Assembly (NCBI RefSeq): GCF_016654005.1
Contig: NZ_JAEPWN010000016.1
Coordinates: forward strand, 1-56,077
Direction of reading: 5' to 3'
Source of the DNA: Brevundimonas nasdae
GTDB lineage: Bacteria > Pseudomonadota > Alphaproteobacteria > Caulobacterales > Caulobacteraceae
DNA length: 56,077 nucleotides
A program made the position numbers and the translations under genes. The notes under the pieces are model-generated. The model saw nothing but the letters and a program-made list of their open reading frames with translations. It had not been told where the DNA came from and searched no databases. Of the stretch, positions 1-8,492 are shown piece after piece (the stretch's first letter is position 1; every line of letters starts with the position of its first letter).

Positions 1-210
1 CGACCCGATACGACAAGACCGCCGACAGCTTCCTCGGTTTCGTCCTCGTCGCTTCAATCCGCTTGTGGGTCAGGCACTTTGTCCACACCACCTAGATCAG
101 GCGACAATTTCAGACGGTTGGTGCTGGCGTCCGAGGACGCCAGTTCGGTGAACCGGCAGGGTTTCTGAGGGACACCAGGACAGGCCTAAAATCTCAATCA
201 TCTTGGAAAA

Positions 211-238
211 GGGAGCGCGGTCGGCGGTCCCTTTTTTC
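211..238 (+). terminator. Intrinsic terminator
   Basis: A GGGA-g-CGC / GCG-g-TCCC stem with a short loop is followed by six T. It reads rightwards and would stop transcription arriving from the left, that is from the leading-region genes if the plasmid is circular. Confidence 0.6.
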
Positions 239-710
239 GTTTTTGCGACCCTCCAGGTAAGGCGGGGGCGTTTGACGATGAAATGATTGCCTGCGGCGCT
301 AAGAGGGCGCGCGTGGGGAGCTGGTGCGAACGAGCAACGTCCTAGAGGCTTCCGGTTCCTTTCCCGGGTCCGCGTCGGCCATGACCTCTTGTCGGCCACA
401 CCCTCTGACTCACTGGCACATGGTGCTGTGAATTTTCGGGTCGGGATTGCGTTGCCCTGGCGGCTCCGCCGTCTCGGTCAAGCGCTGCTCACGACCCGTT
501 GCCTTCGGCGGCCAGGCGTAGCGGAGAAGCGCGAAGCGCTTCGTCATCTTCATCCGGCCCGGCAGTGGATAGAGGCCGAGGGCCTCTACTGCGCCGGGCG
601 CTCGGTCCCCTCACGAGTGAGGAAAGACCTCGCCGGATACGGAGGGCCACTCGCATGAAGAATGGCGAATGGCCCACTCGTGGGACATTCAAGAACGCAT
701 CGAAGAGATG

Positions 711-734
711 CGGCACACATTACGCACACCTGCG
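711..734 (-). other. Putative nic site and adjacent hairpin
   Basis: On the minus strand an inverted repeat (CGCA, 4-nt loop, TGCG; 734 to 723) is followed by TAATGTGT and then GCCG. From memory, the R388 nic region has a hairpin ending in TGCG followed by eight bases, TATTGTCT, then the cleavage point. The arrangement and most bases agree, and TGTGT/G also resembles the F nic core. Cleavage would fall between minus-strand positions 715 and 714, sending DNA left of here first. This is a prediction from resemblance only. Confidence 0.55.
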
Positions 735-775
735 GGGGGTTATCGCTTTGTTTTTGCAGACAAAAAAATCTACGA

Positions 776-798
776 AAGGTGCCGCACTTCGGACCCCC
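776..798 (+). repeat. 23-bp direct repeat, copy 1
   Basis: Copy 1 of a perfect 23-bp repeat (core GGTGCCGCACTTCGGAC). It lies just upstream of the predicted promoter of the 880-6647 operon and is a probable binding site for the accessory protein or another relaxosome component. Confidence 0.8.
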
Positions 799-804
799 GG
801 CGTT

Positions 805-833
805 ATTTTCAATATTTACGCCGTTATTACAAT
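805..833 (+). promoter_or_regulatory. Predicted promoter of the mobilisation operon
   Basis: A good -10 hexamer TACAAT lies at 828-833; the -35 (about 805-811, ATTTTCA) is weak. Transcription would start near 840, inside the second 23-bp repeat, and run into the gene at 880. The two repeats bracket the promoter, which suggests autoregulation. Confidence 0.45.
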
Positions 834-838
834 GGGTT

Positions 839-861
839 AAGGTGCCGCACTTCGGACCCCC
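839..861 (+). repeat. 23-bp direct repeat, copy 2
   Basis: Identical to 776-798 and spaced exactly 63 bp start to start, about six helical turns, so both copies sit on the same DNA face. It overlaps the expected transcription start of the following operon. Confidence 0.8.
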
Positions 862-879
862 AAAATAGCGGCCTCTGTC

Positions 880-1251
880 ATGCCTTCTGCATTATCCCGG
901 CTCCAAACACGAGTTCCACCAGCCGTCTTTGAGCGGGCCAAAGCCAAGGCGAAGGCCAACGGCAAAACCGTCTCCGACTATCTGGCCGACCTGGTTCGGG
1001 CCGACCTCGACGGACACCAGGACTACATGGTCAAGCTCATCGGCCACCGATTGATGATCGTGTCTGTCATGATGACGGCCATGCTGAAGTCGGAAGTCAG
1101 CGAAGAAGAATTCGTTCGGATCCGTGCGATTGCCTCACAGTTAGGCGCCGGGGCGTTCGGGCCTTTGCCGCCACGGCCTTTCGACCTACCGGAAGATCTG
1201 GCCGCCCTCGAAAGCATCAAGGCTCTTCACGAGGCCCTCAGCCACGTGTAG
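880..1251 (+). CDS. Small relaxosome accessory / plasmid mobilisation protein (RHH-like N-terminus)
   Basis: A 123-residue protein. The N-terminus (residues 5-45: a basic segment, then ERAKAKAKANGKTVSDYLADLVR) fits a ribbon-helix-helix fold, as found in TrwA, TraY and MobC-like proteins that bind oriT, bend it and repress their own operon. It lies between the predicted oriT and the coupling protein gene, the position of trwA in R388. I infer binding to the 23-bp repeats just upstream. No strong ribosome binding site precedes the ATG. The C-terminal half has no recognisable motif. Confidence 0.7.
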   Translation: MPSALSRLQTRVPPAVFERAKAKAKANGKTVSDYLADLVRADLDGHQDYMVKLIGHRLMIVSVMMTAMLKSEVSEEEFVRIRAIASQLGAGAFGPLPPRPFDLPEDLAALESIKALHEALSHV

Positions 1252-1308
1252 GAGGGGTTTGCCCCTTCCCATCTTGCTTCTGCACCAGCTCCACCTTGGA
1301 GACTGGTT

Positions 1309-3552
1309 TTGGCTCGCCCGAACAACACAACTTTCGCCGCATGGCTCCGTGGTGGACAGACCTTCGGTCACACCGTTGCGATGGTGCATGGTGTTTTCCT
1401 TTTCATCGGCAAATGGCTCCTTATCCCCGCCATCTGCTGCTATATCTGGCTGCAGTTCTGGGCCACCGATCTAGAACTTCAATACGGCTTCACAGTCCTT
1501 CAGGCGCGTCTCTTCGAATGGTTCGGATCACCCGCACCTGACGAGCTTTCTGTGCCGGTTCCGGGGAGCAATCGTGAAATCTATCACGTCTCCGATATCC
1601 CCCATCTCCCCTTCGTTCGTCCGCTGGCCGACGCTTATTTCTCCAAGTTCAAACTTGTCTTCGTCGTCTGGTTCTTTGCCGCCACCAGCCTGATCTCCTT
1701 GCAGGCCTTCCTCTTCACCACCTCGGGCAAGGCAAAGCTGAAGACCCGACAGGTCAAGGGGCAGGAAGTCGTGTCGGCTACCAAGCTGCTAAGCGAGGTC
1801 CGTGATTTCAATGCGGACGTGGCCAAGGAGAAGGGGCTTCCCCCGGCTAAGCCACTAAGCCTTGTCGGCCTCGACTATCCTCACGACGGAGAGTTCGAAC
1901 ATACGATGATCACCGGAGGCATCGGCTCCGGTAAGTCCGTCGCCATTAAACGTTATCTGGCTTCGCTTCGCGAACGCGGCGACCGGGCCATCATCTATGA
2001 TCCCGAGGGCGAGTACATTCGCGACTTCTACGACCCCTCGATTGACGTCATCCTAAATCCCTTCGACGACAGATCGCCCAGTTGGTCGCCTTTCTTCGAT
2101 GCGACGGAACAGGTCGAATGGGATCGTCTTGCGCACGGCATTTTCAAGGATCCGAAGAGCGGTGATCCCTACTGGACCCAAGTCGCTCGCGACCTTTTTT
2201 CGTGGACCAGTTACGCTCTTCAGAAACGCTGGCCGAACGCCACACTCCATGATGCCCTGAACCTATTCTTCGGCCCCTCGGACAACCTCAAGGCTATTCT
2301 AGGGGACACCCCCGCAGCGAAACACCTTGAGGGCGCTGGCCAGCGCACCTCCTCCCTAGAGTCGATGTTGACCCAGGGGACTACCCCGCTCGTCTATCTG
2401 CTCACTCAACGCGAGCCCTTCTCGATCAAGAAATGGATCAACTACCCCGAACGCCGACCGGGCTTCCTTTTCCTATCCGCGCCCGAGTCTCACATCGCCA
2501 CTATGCGTCCCCTGCTGGGCTTCTGGTCGGACATCGCCATCAGTTCCATCCTGACCAGGATGGCGACAGGTGTTCCGCCTATTCCTACCCACATCATCCT
2601 TGACGAGTTCCCGACCCTTGGCCGGGTCGATTCACTTGCTGAGGGTCCGGCTCGTCTCCGCAAACACGGCGGCGCGATGCTCTTCGGGCTGCAACAGGTT
2701 TCGCAGCTCAAAGACATCTACGGCACCGAAAGAGCGCTCACCATCATCGGTCAATGCACCAATAAGCTTGTCCTTCGCGCGAACGATCCTGACACCGCAA
2801 AGACGATGAGCCTGATGCTTGGCGAGCGCGTCATGCACCGCGTCACGGAGGCTACCACCTACGGCGCCAATACCGTCCGCGACGGCGTCGGCATCACGCC
2901 TAAGGAAGAGAAGGAGCCCGTCTTCTCGCCAACTCAGATCATGAACTTCCCGGCCCTCCAGGGCGTCGTGAAGCTCAGCAACCGACGCCCTTCGCGACCC
3001 TTCCCAATCGCGACGGTGAAGTTCACGCCTCTGCCGCTTCCACCATTGGCTGAACCCTTCATCGCACTCACTGGCCCTAGCGTTGTGGACCGCTTCATGA
3101 ACCGAAACGTCCGTCGCTCCGACGGTGCGCAAACGACGAGGGGAGCAGCTGCAGCAGCAACCCATGCCAAGGCGTTGAATGCTGGCGCTTCAGAGGTGGA
3201 CTCCTCCGAGGGCTCCGCTGCGCAGACCTCTGGCGGTGGACGCCAGGCGTCATTGACATTGGTGGTGGACAACGACGGCAAGAACGTCGGCGCCAGTGGA
3301 AAGGGGGAGGGGGCTTCATCTCAGAACCTCGACAAGGCTCCGGATCCTGCATCAAAGGTCACCACCCTAGGGACGAAAGCCGATCAGGCCGAACAGGGTT
3401 CGGAGCTGTCAGTGTCGGAGGCCCTGGAGGCTCTTGTTGCGGAAAAGCGTGACGCTGAGGTCACCGCAGATGACGACCAGCCTAAGCAGGACCGGACGGG
3501 ACGGGGGACCAAGGGCCTCGATCTCGATGACATGATCATCGACGGGCTCTGA
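1309..3552 (+). CDS. traD: Type IV coupling protein, TraD/TrwB/VirD4 family ATPase
   Basis: A 747-residue inner-membrane ATPase that brings the relaxase-DNA complex to the type IV secretion channel. Two membrane segments lie at about residues 28-51 and 115-136, followed by the cytoplasmic ATPase. Walker A GGIGSGKS is at about residues 203-210 and a Walker B-like IILDEF at about 429. The last 170 residues are low-complexity and acidic, ending LDLDDMIIDGL. The start is TTG: a GGAG at 1298-1301 sits seven bases upstream, while the next in-frame ATG (1381) falls just before the first membrane segment. It is followed after 2 bp by the relaxase gene, so it is cotranscribed. Order and family match R388 trwB. 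Confidence 0.93.
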   Translation: MARPNNTTFAAWLRGGQTFGHTVAMVHGVFLFIGKWLLIPAICCYIWLQFWATDLELQYGFTVLQARLFEWFGSPAPDELSVPVPGSNREIYHVSDIPHLPFVRPLADAYFSKFKLVFVVWFFAATSLISLQAFLFTTSGKAKLKTRQVKGQEVVSATKLLSEVRDFNADVAKEKGLPPAKPLSLVGLDYPHDGEFEHTMITGGIGSGKSVAIKRYLASLRERGDRAIIYDPEGEYIRDFYDPSIDVILNPFDDRSPSWSPFFDATEQVEWDRLAHGIFKDPKSGDPYWTQVARDLFSWTSYALQKRWPNATLHDALNLFFGPSDNLKAILGDTPAAKHLEGAGQRTSSLESMLTQGTTPLVYLLTQREPFSIKKWINYPERRPGFLFLSAPESHIATMRPLLGFWSDIAISSILTRMATGVPPIPTHIILDEFPTLGRVDSLAEGPARLRKHGGAMLFGLQQVSQLKDIYGTERALTIIGQCTNKLVLRANDPDTAKTMSLMLGERVMHRVTEATTYGANTVRDGVGITPKEEKEPVFSPTQIMNFPALQGVVKLSNRRPSRPFPIATVKFTPLPLPPLAEPFIALTGPSVVDRFMNRNVRRSDGAQTTRGAAAAATHAKALNAGASEVDSSEGSAAQTSGGGRQASLTLVVDNDGKNVGASGKGEGASSQNLDKAPDPASKVTTLGTKADQAEQGSELSVSEALEALVAEKRDAEVTADDDQPKQDRTGRGTKGLDLDDMIIDGL

Positions 3553-3554
3553 TC

Positions 3555-6500
3555 ATGCTCAGCATCAGCAGCATCAAGTCCGCAGGCGGCGCCGCTAACT
3601 ATTACGGCAAAGACGACTATTACGTCACCGGAGAGGCCGACAGCCCCGGACTTACGTGGGGTGGCAAGGGCTCCGAAACCGCGGGCCTTTCCGGGTTGTC
3701 CAGCCCGGAACAGTTTCGGTCTGTCCTCAATGGGAGCCACCCGGCTTTCAACGACGGTGAAGTTGGCAAGGTCAACGATCGCCACCGGCCCGGATGGGAT
3801 CTCACTTTTAGCGCACCCAAGACCGTGTCTGTCATGGCCCTTGTCGGCGGCGATAGACGCTTGCTTGAGGCCCATCGCGAGGCTGTCAAAGATGCCATGG
3901 GGTACGTCGAAAAGGATTTCTCGATCACCCGCGTCCGCCAAGGCGATGGCACGGTCAAGGAGGTTCGGACTGGCAATCTCGTGTTCGCCACAACCGAACA
4001 CCAAACCTCGCGTGCAGGCGACCCGCAGGTTCACTCTCACAACGTCGTGGCAAATCGGACCTACGACAGCGACACCAAGACCTGGCGCGCGCTCGAAACA
4101 TCGCACCTCTACAAGAATTTCAAGACCCCTGGCCTTGTCTATCAGGCGTCATTGGCCAGCCGCGTCATGGCGCTGGGCTACGACGTTGTGAAGGATAGGG
4201 AGGGCACGTTCGAGATCGCGGGCGTCAACCGCGCTAAGGTTGAGGCTTTCTCCCAGCGGCATCTCGACATCGAGGCCAAGATTAAGACCGCGGAACGCGA
4301 AAAGGGTCGGCCTCTGACGCCCTCTGAGCGTGAAGTGATGGTGCTGAAGGACAGGCCCAAGAAACTCGATCATCCGCGCCAGGAGTTGGAGGCGCGCTGG
4401 CAAGAGACAGCCAAGCAAGTCGGGCTGGACCTCGGATCCATCGTCGGTAACGCCCAAGGCAAGTCGCAGGGACATGATCTGACGCCGCAAACCTCTGGCA
4501 TCGCCTCCGACGAGGTTTCTGTCAGGGTTGCTCAGCAGCGCGCATCGGCTGGGTACTCGCCTTCAGGGGATGACCAATACTCCAATCCCAACAGCCAGGC
4601 ACCTCAACGCAAAGGCGCAGCTCGTGCCTTCAGCTATGCCGTGCGCGTTTTCGAGCAGTCCAAAACCGTATTCTCGAAACATGAGGTCCTGGCCGAGGCT
4701 ATTCGAATTGCTCCAGCGGGGATCACGGCCGGTCAGATTCTAGCCTCCCGTCATGCCCTGCAGGGCGATGGGCGTCTGCAAAAGGCGGACAAGACCGTTC
4801 TGGATGGCCTTACAACCAAAAATGCGCTCGCTCTCGAAAGACAGGTCATCTCGCGGATCGAGGCGACCAAGGGTCACGTTACCCCGTCGTTCACCGAGGC
4901 GACGGCCCCTGTTCAGATTGCTCGTGCCGAGAATGATCCGTCCGTAGGCATCAAGCTAGATGACAGCCAACGCTCGGCCGCCATCGCAGTGCTCACCAGC
5001 GCCGATCGCTATGTGGGCGTTCAGGGGTCGGCCGGCGTCGGCAAGACCACCATGTTCAAGGTGCTCAAGGTCGCCGCCAAGAACGACGAATTCATAGGGC
5101 TCGCCGCCCAGCACGACGCCGCCCAGGTGCTCTTCAAAGAAGCTGGCATCGAGAGCCGCACGATTGAATCGTTCCTCCTCAACGTCGAACGGACGGTTGC
5201 GCGTGGCGGCGTCGGTCTGGAGAAAATGAGGGCCTCGTACAGTTCAAAGACGCTGCTGGTCGATGAATCGTCCATGCAGAGCAATTCCCAGATGGACCGG
5301 CTGCAGCGTGCGGTCGAGGTCACGAATATCAAGCGCGCCATCTTTGTCGGCGACGAACGACAACTCGGGTCGCCTGAAGCGGGCGCGCCTTTCCGTCACG
5401 CCCTGGCCAACGGTCTTCAGCATACCGTCATGGACAATATTCGGCGCCAGAAGGATCCCGTTCTGCTGGACGCCGTGAAGCACCTTTCGAAGGGCAATGT
5501 GTCGCCGGCCGTTCGAGGCATTCAGCGGCACATCTCAGCGATCGGCCTCAATGTTGGTGACCGCGACTATGCAAAGGCCATTCATGCGGCCTGGTCCGCT
5601 GGTCGAGCCGAGGGCAAGGATCCGCGCATAATCGTCCCGACCAACGCATTGCGCGGGGCGGTGGCCGCCGAGGTGCGAAAGACCCTGATCGAGGAGGGCG
5701 TGCTGGGTGATGGCCAGCAGCATGACGCGCTCCGATCTGCACGAATGTCAGGAGCGGCTAAGCACCGCGCCGAAAACTACAGAGAAGGCCACATTCTCGT
5801 TTTCCATCGCGCCCATACGGCCAGCGGCGTCAAGCGCGACGCGCATGTGACCGTTGTCGGTCGTGATTTGCGAAACAACGTCCTGCTCCTTCAGGACAAG
5901 GCGGGGAAGGGGTTCAACGTCGACCTGGGCGCGATGGAGGCGTCACGTAATTCCTACTTTGAGCCCTATCTGAAGAAAGACCTGGAGGTCCGTCAGGGCG
6001 ACCAGATGGTCTGGGATCGTCATAGCCAGTCCAAGGACAAGAAGACCGGCGCCGTTGAACGTGAGTTCAAGGTCGGCCAGCGCTTCACCGTTGAAGGGGT
6101 CCGTGACGACAAATGGACGATCCGCGATGAAGACGGAAAACAGCACGTTCTCCGCGCTGACGACCCGGCGCTGAAGTTTGTGAGCTACGGCTACGCCGAA
6201 ACTGCAGACCGTTCCCAGGGCAAGACGTATCGGGACGTGATCGCCGCGCTGGGCTCAAACCACGGCGAGGCGGCTACGGCCAGCCGCCTCTATGTGCAGC
6301 TTTCCCGTACTGCCGAGGGGTTCCGCCTGATCACCGATGATGTTCAGCGTCTCACGATGCGGCTGAACAAGCAGGACGGCCTCAACCTGATCGCCAGTCG
6401 CGAGCTCTCGTCCGTTGTGCAGGCTATCGCCCAAGACCAGGCTGGCCAGCAGCCCGCGCTTGCAAAAGACGCCACGCTCTCGCCCGCGCCCGGTCAGCAA

Positions 6501-6647
6501 TCGCCCAAAACGCCAGAGACGCCAGACTTGTCCAAGGACGGCGCACCGAAGCAACAGCCGGAGCGGTCGCTTGAGTTGGCGCCACAGAAAACACCTGAGC
6601 TCGCCCGGACCAAGGAGCCCGAGAAGGGCAACGACTACAGTTTGTAA
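3555..6647 (+). CDS. traI: Conjugative relaxase/helicase, MobF (TrwC/TraI) family
   Basis: A 1030-residue bifunctional protein that nicks oriT, stays covalently attached to the 5' end and unwinds the transferred strand. The N-terminal relaxase has two tyrosine pairs (Y16-Y17 and Y22-Y23) as in TrwC, and the HUH metal-binding motif at about residues 149-162 (HQTSRAGDPQVHSH). The helicase part has Walker A GSAGVGKTT near residue 491, Walker B LLVDESS near 567, and a C-terminal RSQGKTY...VQLSRT block near 885-920. The end is proline- and lysine-rich. Length is close to TrwC (about 966) and well below F TraI, so the long F-type C-terminus is absent. Confidence 0.95.
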   Translation: MLSISSIKSAGGAANYYGKDDYYVTGEADSPGLTWGGKGSETAGLSGLSSPEQFRSVLNGSHPAFNDGEVGKVNDRHRPGWDLTFSAPKTVSVMALVGGDRRLLEAHREAVKDAMGYVEKDFSITRVRQGDGTVKEVRTGNLVFATTEHQTSRAGDPQVHSHNVVANRTYDSDTKTWRALETSHLYKNFKTPGLVYQASLASRVMALGYDVVKDREGTFEIAGVNRAKVEAFSQRHLDIEAKIKTAEREKGRPLTPSEREVMVLKDRPKKLDHPRQELEARWQETAKQVGLDLGSIVGNAQGKSQGHDLTPQTSGIASDEVSVRVAQQRASAGYSPSGDDQYSNPNSQAPQRKGAARAFSYAVRVFEQSKTVFSKHEVLAEAIRIAPAGITAGQILASRHALQGDGRLQKADKTVLDGLTTKNALALERQVISRIEATKGHVTPSFTEATAPVQIARAENDPSVGIKLDDSQRSAAIAVLTSADRYVGVQGSAGVGKTTMFKVLKVAAKNDEFIGLAAQHDAAQVLFKEAGIESRTIESFLLNVERTVARGGVGLEKMRASYSSKTLLVDESSMQSNSQMDRLQRAVEVTNIKRAIFVGDERQLGSPEAGAPFRHALANGLQHTVMDNIRRQKDPVLLDAVKHLSKGNVSPAVRGIQRHISAIGLNVGDRDYAKAIHAAWSAGRAEGKDPRIIVPTNALRGAVAAEVRKTLIEEGVLGDGQQHDALRSARMSGAAKHRAENYREGHILVFHRAHTASGVKRDAHVTVVGRDLRNNVLLLQDKAGKGFNVDLGAMEASRNSYFEPYLKKDLEVRQGDQMVWDRHSQSKDKKTGAVEREFKVGQRFTVEGVRDDKWTIRDEDGKQHVLRADDPALKFVSYGYAETADRSQGKTYRDVIAALGSNHGEAATASRLYVQLSRTAEGFRLITDDVQRLTMRLNKQDGLNLIASRELSSVVQAIAQDQAGQQPALAKDATLSPAPGQQSPKTPETPDLSKDGAPKQQPERSLELAPQKTPELARTKEPEKGNDYSL

Positions 6648-6725
6648 CCCCCCGACTATCAGCTCGCGGCTGACCTCTTTTATCAGTCGTATTCGCCTCG
6701 GCTTTCACCTGGACTGGTTCATTAC

Positions 6726-6947
6726 ATGACGACGACCCAAGCTATGCCTGACCATTTGATGAGTAAGATTGCATCAGTCGCGACCGATCTTGCGGCTGGA
6801 AGTAGCGTCACGAGCTCTCTGTTTGCGGGCACGTTTTTGTTCTTCCTGATCGAGCACCCCGAAGCGACCGCCGATTTCCTTGATCGCGGCGCGGAGGTGC
6901 TCAGCGACTACAATCTCGAATTGCCAGCGGACGGAGCGCTGTCATGA
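6726..6947 (+). CDS. Small hypothetical protein with one possible membrane segment
   Basis: 73 residues with a hydrophobic stretch at about 27-42 (SSLFAGTFLFFLIEH) and an acidic C-terminus. I do not recognise it. It begins 78 bp after the relaxase and overlaps the next gene by 4 bp (ATGA), so the two are probably translated together. Being downstream of the mobilisation genes it may be an accessory transfer factor, but nothing shows this. Confidence 0.6.
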   Translation: MTTTQAMPDHLMSKIASVATDLAAGSSVTSSLFAGTFLFFLIEHPEATADFLDRGAEVLSDYNLELPADGALS

Positions 6948-7294
6948 TCGAGTGGCAGAGCAAGGCTGCGAGCCGTGCCCGTGCTTTCGGACCAGGCCCG
7001 ACGCTCAGGGAGAGGTTGGCGCTGCGGCCAATCCACCTCGTGATCCTCGCAGCTCAGGCCGGTGCTTACGTGCTCGTTGGGGCCTTAATCGCCCGCACCG
7101 ACGATCCGGCTGTCAGGGCCTATGTCGGTGTTCTCTTCGGCACCGTTTGGTTGCTGACCGTAATGGCGACCTGGGCCGGTCGAGCGATCCCATTCTTGTA
7201 TCCGCGCCCTGTACTGCGGGTGGCGCTAATCGGCTTTCCCGTCTGCCTGGGCCTGTTGGGGCTACTGCAGATCAAACTCGGAAACCCGTTCTAA
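6944..7294 (+). CDS. Small integral membrane protein
   Basis: 116 residues with a basic N-terminus and three hydrophobic segments (about 29-50, 56-82 and 89-112). Family unknown. It is translationally coupled to the preceding gene by a 4-bp overlap. Small membrane proteins next to transfer genes can be exclusion or assembly factors, but I see no motif supporting any role. Confidence 0.65.
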   Translation: MIEWQSKAASRARAFGPGPTLRERLALRPIHLVILAAQAGAYVLVGALIARTDDPAVRAYVGVLFGTVWLLTVMATWAGRAIPFLYPRPVLRVALIGFPVCLGLLGLLQIKLGNPF

Positions 7295-7314
7295 CTGGAA
7301 CAGTCCCGGTTTCG

Positions 7315-7320
7315 TATAAT
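7315..7320 (+). promoter_or_regulatory. Possible -10 element
   Basis: A perfect TATAAT in the gap before the membrane-protein gene at 7403. No good -35 is visible at the right distance, so this is a weak call; the local sequence is AT-richer than the surroundings. Confidence 0.3.
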
Positions 7321-7402
7321 CATAATTAGAGGATATTTCCCTTGAACATCAAGGGGTTACCCTTCGGCAAGGCGTTTATGAATGACCTCGAGGACCTTCA
7401 GA

Positions 7403-7807
7403 ATGAATAGCAGAGTACAAGTTAGTGACCATAATGGACTTCGGGCATCGGGGTTGGGCTTTGTTATCAGTTCAATGATGCTGGCTTTAGGCATTGCAGT
7501 GCATGTGCCGTCATTGACGATTATGGCTCTTACGGCTTGCGGGCTGACCTCTATGGTCTCGAAGAGGTTGCATGATCGGGTTTTGGGTTATTGGGCGAGC
7601 ACCACTCTTTGGTTTGTCTGTTTTCTATTCGGTGCAATGTCCATAGCTGGTTTTCTTACCAAGAATCCCGCTACGGTTGAGCTGGCTTACCGGCTCGCGC
7701 TTGTCGTTCTAGTCAATCAGGTAATAACGGCCGCAGTTGTTGTGGTAATGTTTTTGCGCGTCAAGCGTATGGTCGCTACTCGCGACTACAGCGGGCCATG
7801 GCAATGA
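7403..7807 (+). CDS. Four-helix small membrane protein
   Basis: About 134 residues with four likely membrane segments (for example GLGFVISSMMLALGIAV, WFVCFLFGAMSIAGFL, VLVNQVITAAVVVVMF). I chose the ATG at 7403 because a GAGGA at 7390-7394 precedes it by eight bases; an in-frame ATG at 7382 would add seven residues. The family is not recognised. Its base composition is visibly less GC-rich than neighbouring transfer genes, which hints at separate acquisition. It overlaps the next gene by 10 bp. Confidence 0.65.
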   Translation: MNSRVQVSDHNGLRASGLGFVISSMMLALGIAVHVPSLTIMALTACGLTSMVSKRLHDRVLGYWASTTLWFVCFLFGAMSIAGFLTKNPATVELAYRLALVVLVNQVITAAVVVVMFLRVKRMVATRDYSGPWQ

Positions 7808-8112
7808 AGTCGCTTAATCGACCTCGTTTGACTGCATTCCTACGGGATCAAAGGACGCCAGCTGAAGTCGCGGCTATCATTCGCGAGCTTCAGGCCCTTG
7901 ATCCAGTAACAGCCGCTCAGGAGGCGGACGTTCTTCTGCGAGCTTTACAGGATAGCGACCAGGGCGACACTGATCGTATGGCGGCGCAGCGCGCCCAGAA
8001 GCAAGCCTTCAGGGACTGGAAGGCACTGCGCGAGCCTGCAGGCCAGCCTATGGCGCCCGAGGCGCAACTAAGCGCCTGCGACGAATGGGCGGCCTCGCTT
8101 TTCGATGCTTGA
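7798..8112 (+). CDS. Hypothetical soluble protein
   Basis: 104 residues, mostly helical and charged (AAIIRELQALDPVTAAQEADVLLRAL). No motif recognised. It overlaps the previous gene by 10 bp and the next by 8 bp, indicating a compact operon. The next gene begins similarly (a 'RQWAKRDPLEAAMAAHSL' helix against 'RELQALDPVTAAQEADVLL'), so the two may be distant paralogues. A second ATG at 7804 is an equally possible start. Confidence 0.6.
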   Translation: MAMKSLNRPRLTAFLRDQRTPAEVAAIIRELQALDPVTAAQEADVLLRALQDSDQGDTDRMAAQRAQKQAFRDWKALREPAGQPMAPEAQLSACDEWAASLFDA

Positions 8113-8479
8113 GTTTCTTTCCAGGACCACTGTTTCAATGCCCGCAAATGACAATTGCGCCATGCCCGTTGTGCTGTTTGAAGCCCTGCAGGCCCGGCCT
8201 GACGCATTAGAAGCTTCCATCATCCGCCAATGGGCCAAGCGCGATCCGCTTGAGGCGGCAATGGCCGCGCACAGCCTGCACACTCGTCTCCGGTTCGGTG
8301 ACGACGAGATGTGCAGCAGTGCGCCGCAGCGTCCCGAAGTCGACCACATCCTGTCGGTCTGGCGTGCGAAATACCCGCCCGCAGTCAGCCTCCCAGCATC
8401 GGAGCGATTGCTTGAGGTCATGTCTCGCTGGGCCGACCAGGAAATCACCCCGTCCCGTTCATCGCTCTCCAATCAATAG
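8105..8479 (+). CDS. Hypothetical soluble protein
   Basis: 124 residues; an internal ATG at 8138 could also be the start. The central part, with helical repeats DALEASIIRQWAKRDPLEAAMAAHSLHTR, resembles the preceding gene in pattern. There are no membrane segments and no catalytic motif. It overlaps the previous gene by 8 bp and belongs to the same operon, which leads into the primase. Confidence 0.6.
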   Translation: MLEFLSRTTVSMPANDNCAMPVVLFEALQARPDALEASIIRQWAKRDPLEAAMAAHSLHTRLRFGDDEMCSSAPQRPEVDHILSVWRAKYPPAVSLPASERLLEVMSRWADQEITPSRSSLSNQ

Positions 8480-8492
8480 AAGGCCTACAAAA

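Larger units (their letters stand above)
1..879. other. oriT: Non-coding hairpin-rich region containing the probable origin of transfer
   Basis: I see no convincing gene here; the open frames present lack ribosome binding sites and overlap on both strands. What is visible: a terminator at 211-238, a long imperfect hairpin at 557-599 (arms GCCCGGC...GCCGGGC), perfect short hairpins at 609-622 (CCTCAC-GA-GTGAGG) and 673-684 (CCCAC-TC-GTGGG), a nic-like site at 711-734, and two 23-bp direct repeats at 776-798 and 839-861. The position just before an accessory protein / coupling protein / relaxase operon is the oriT position of R388-type plasmids. The oriT call is inference from layout and sequence resemblance. 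Confidence 0.75.

Noticed and set aside
287..658. Open frames in the oriT region
   Set aside because: Overlapping frames on both strands covering the hairpins and lacking ribosome binding sites; non-coding is more likely.
799..822. GGCG...CGCC element near oriT as a member of the A/T-core operator family
   Set aside because: Ends match but the spacing is 24 bp, not 16; more likely part of the promoter/oriT architecture.
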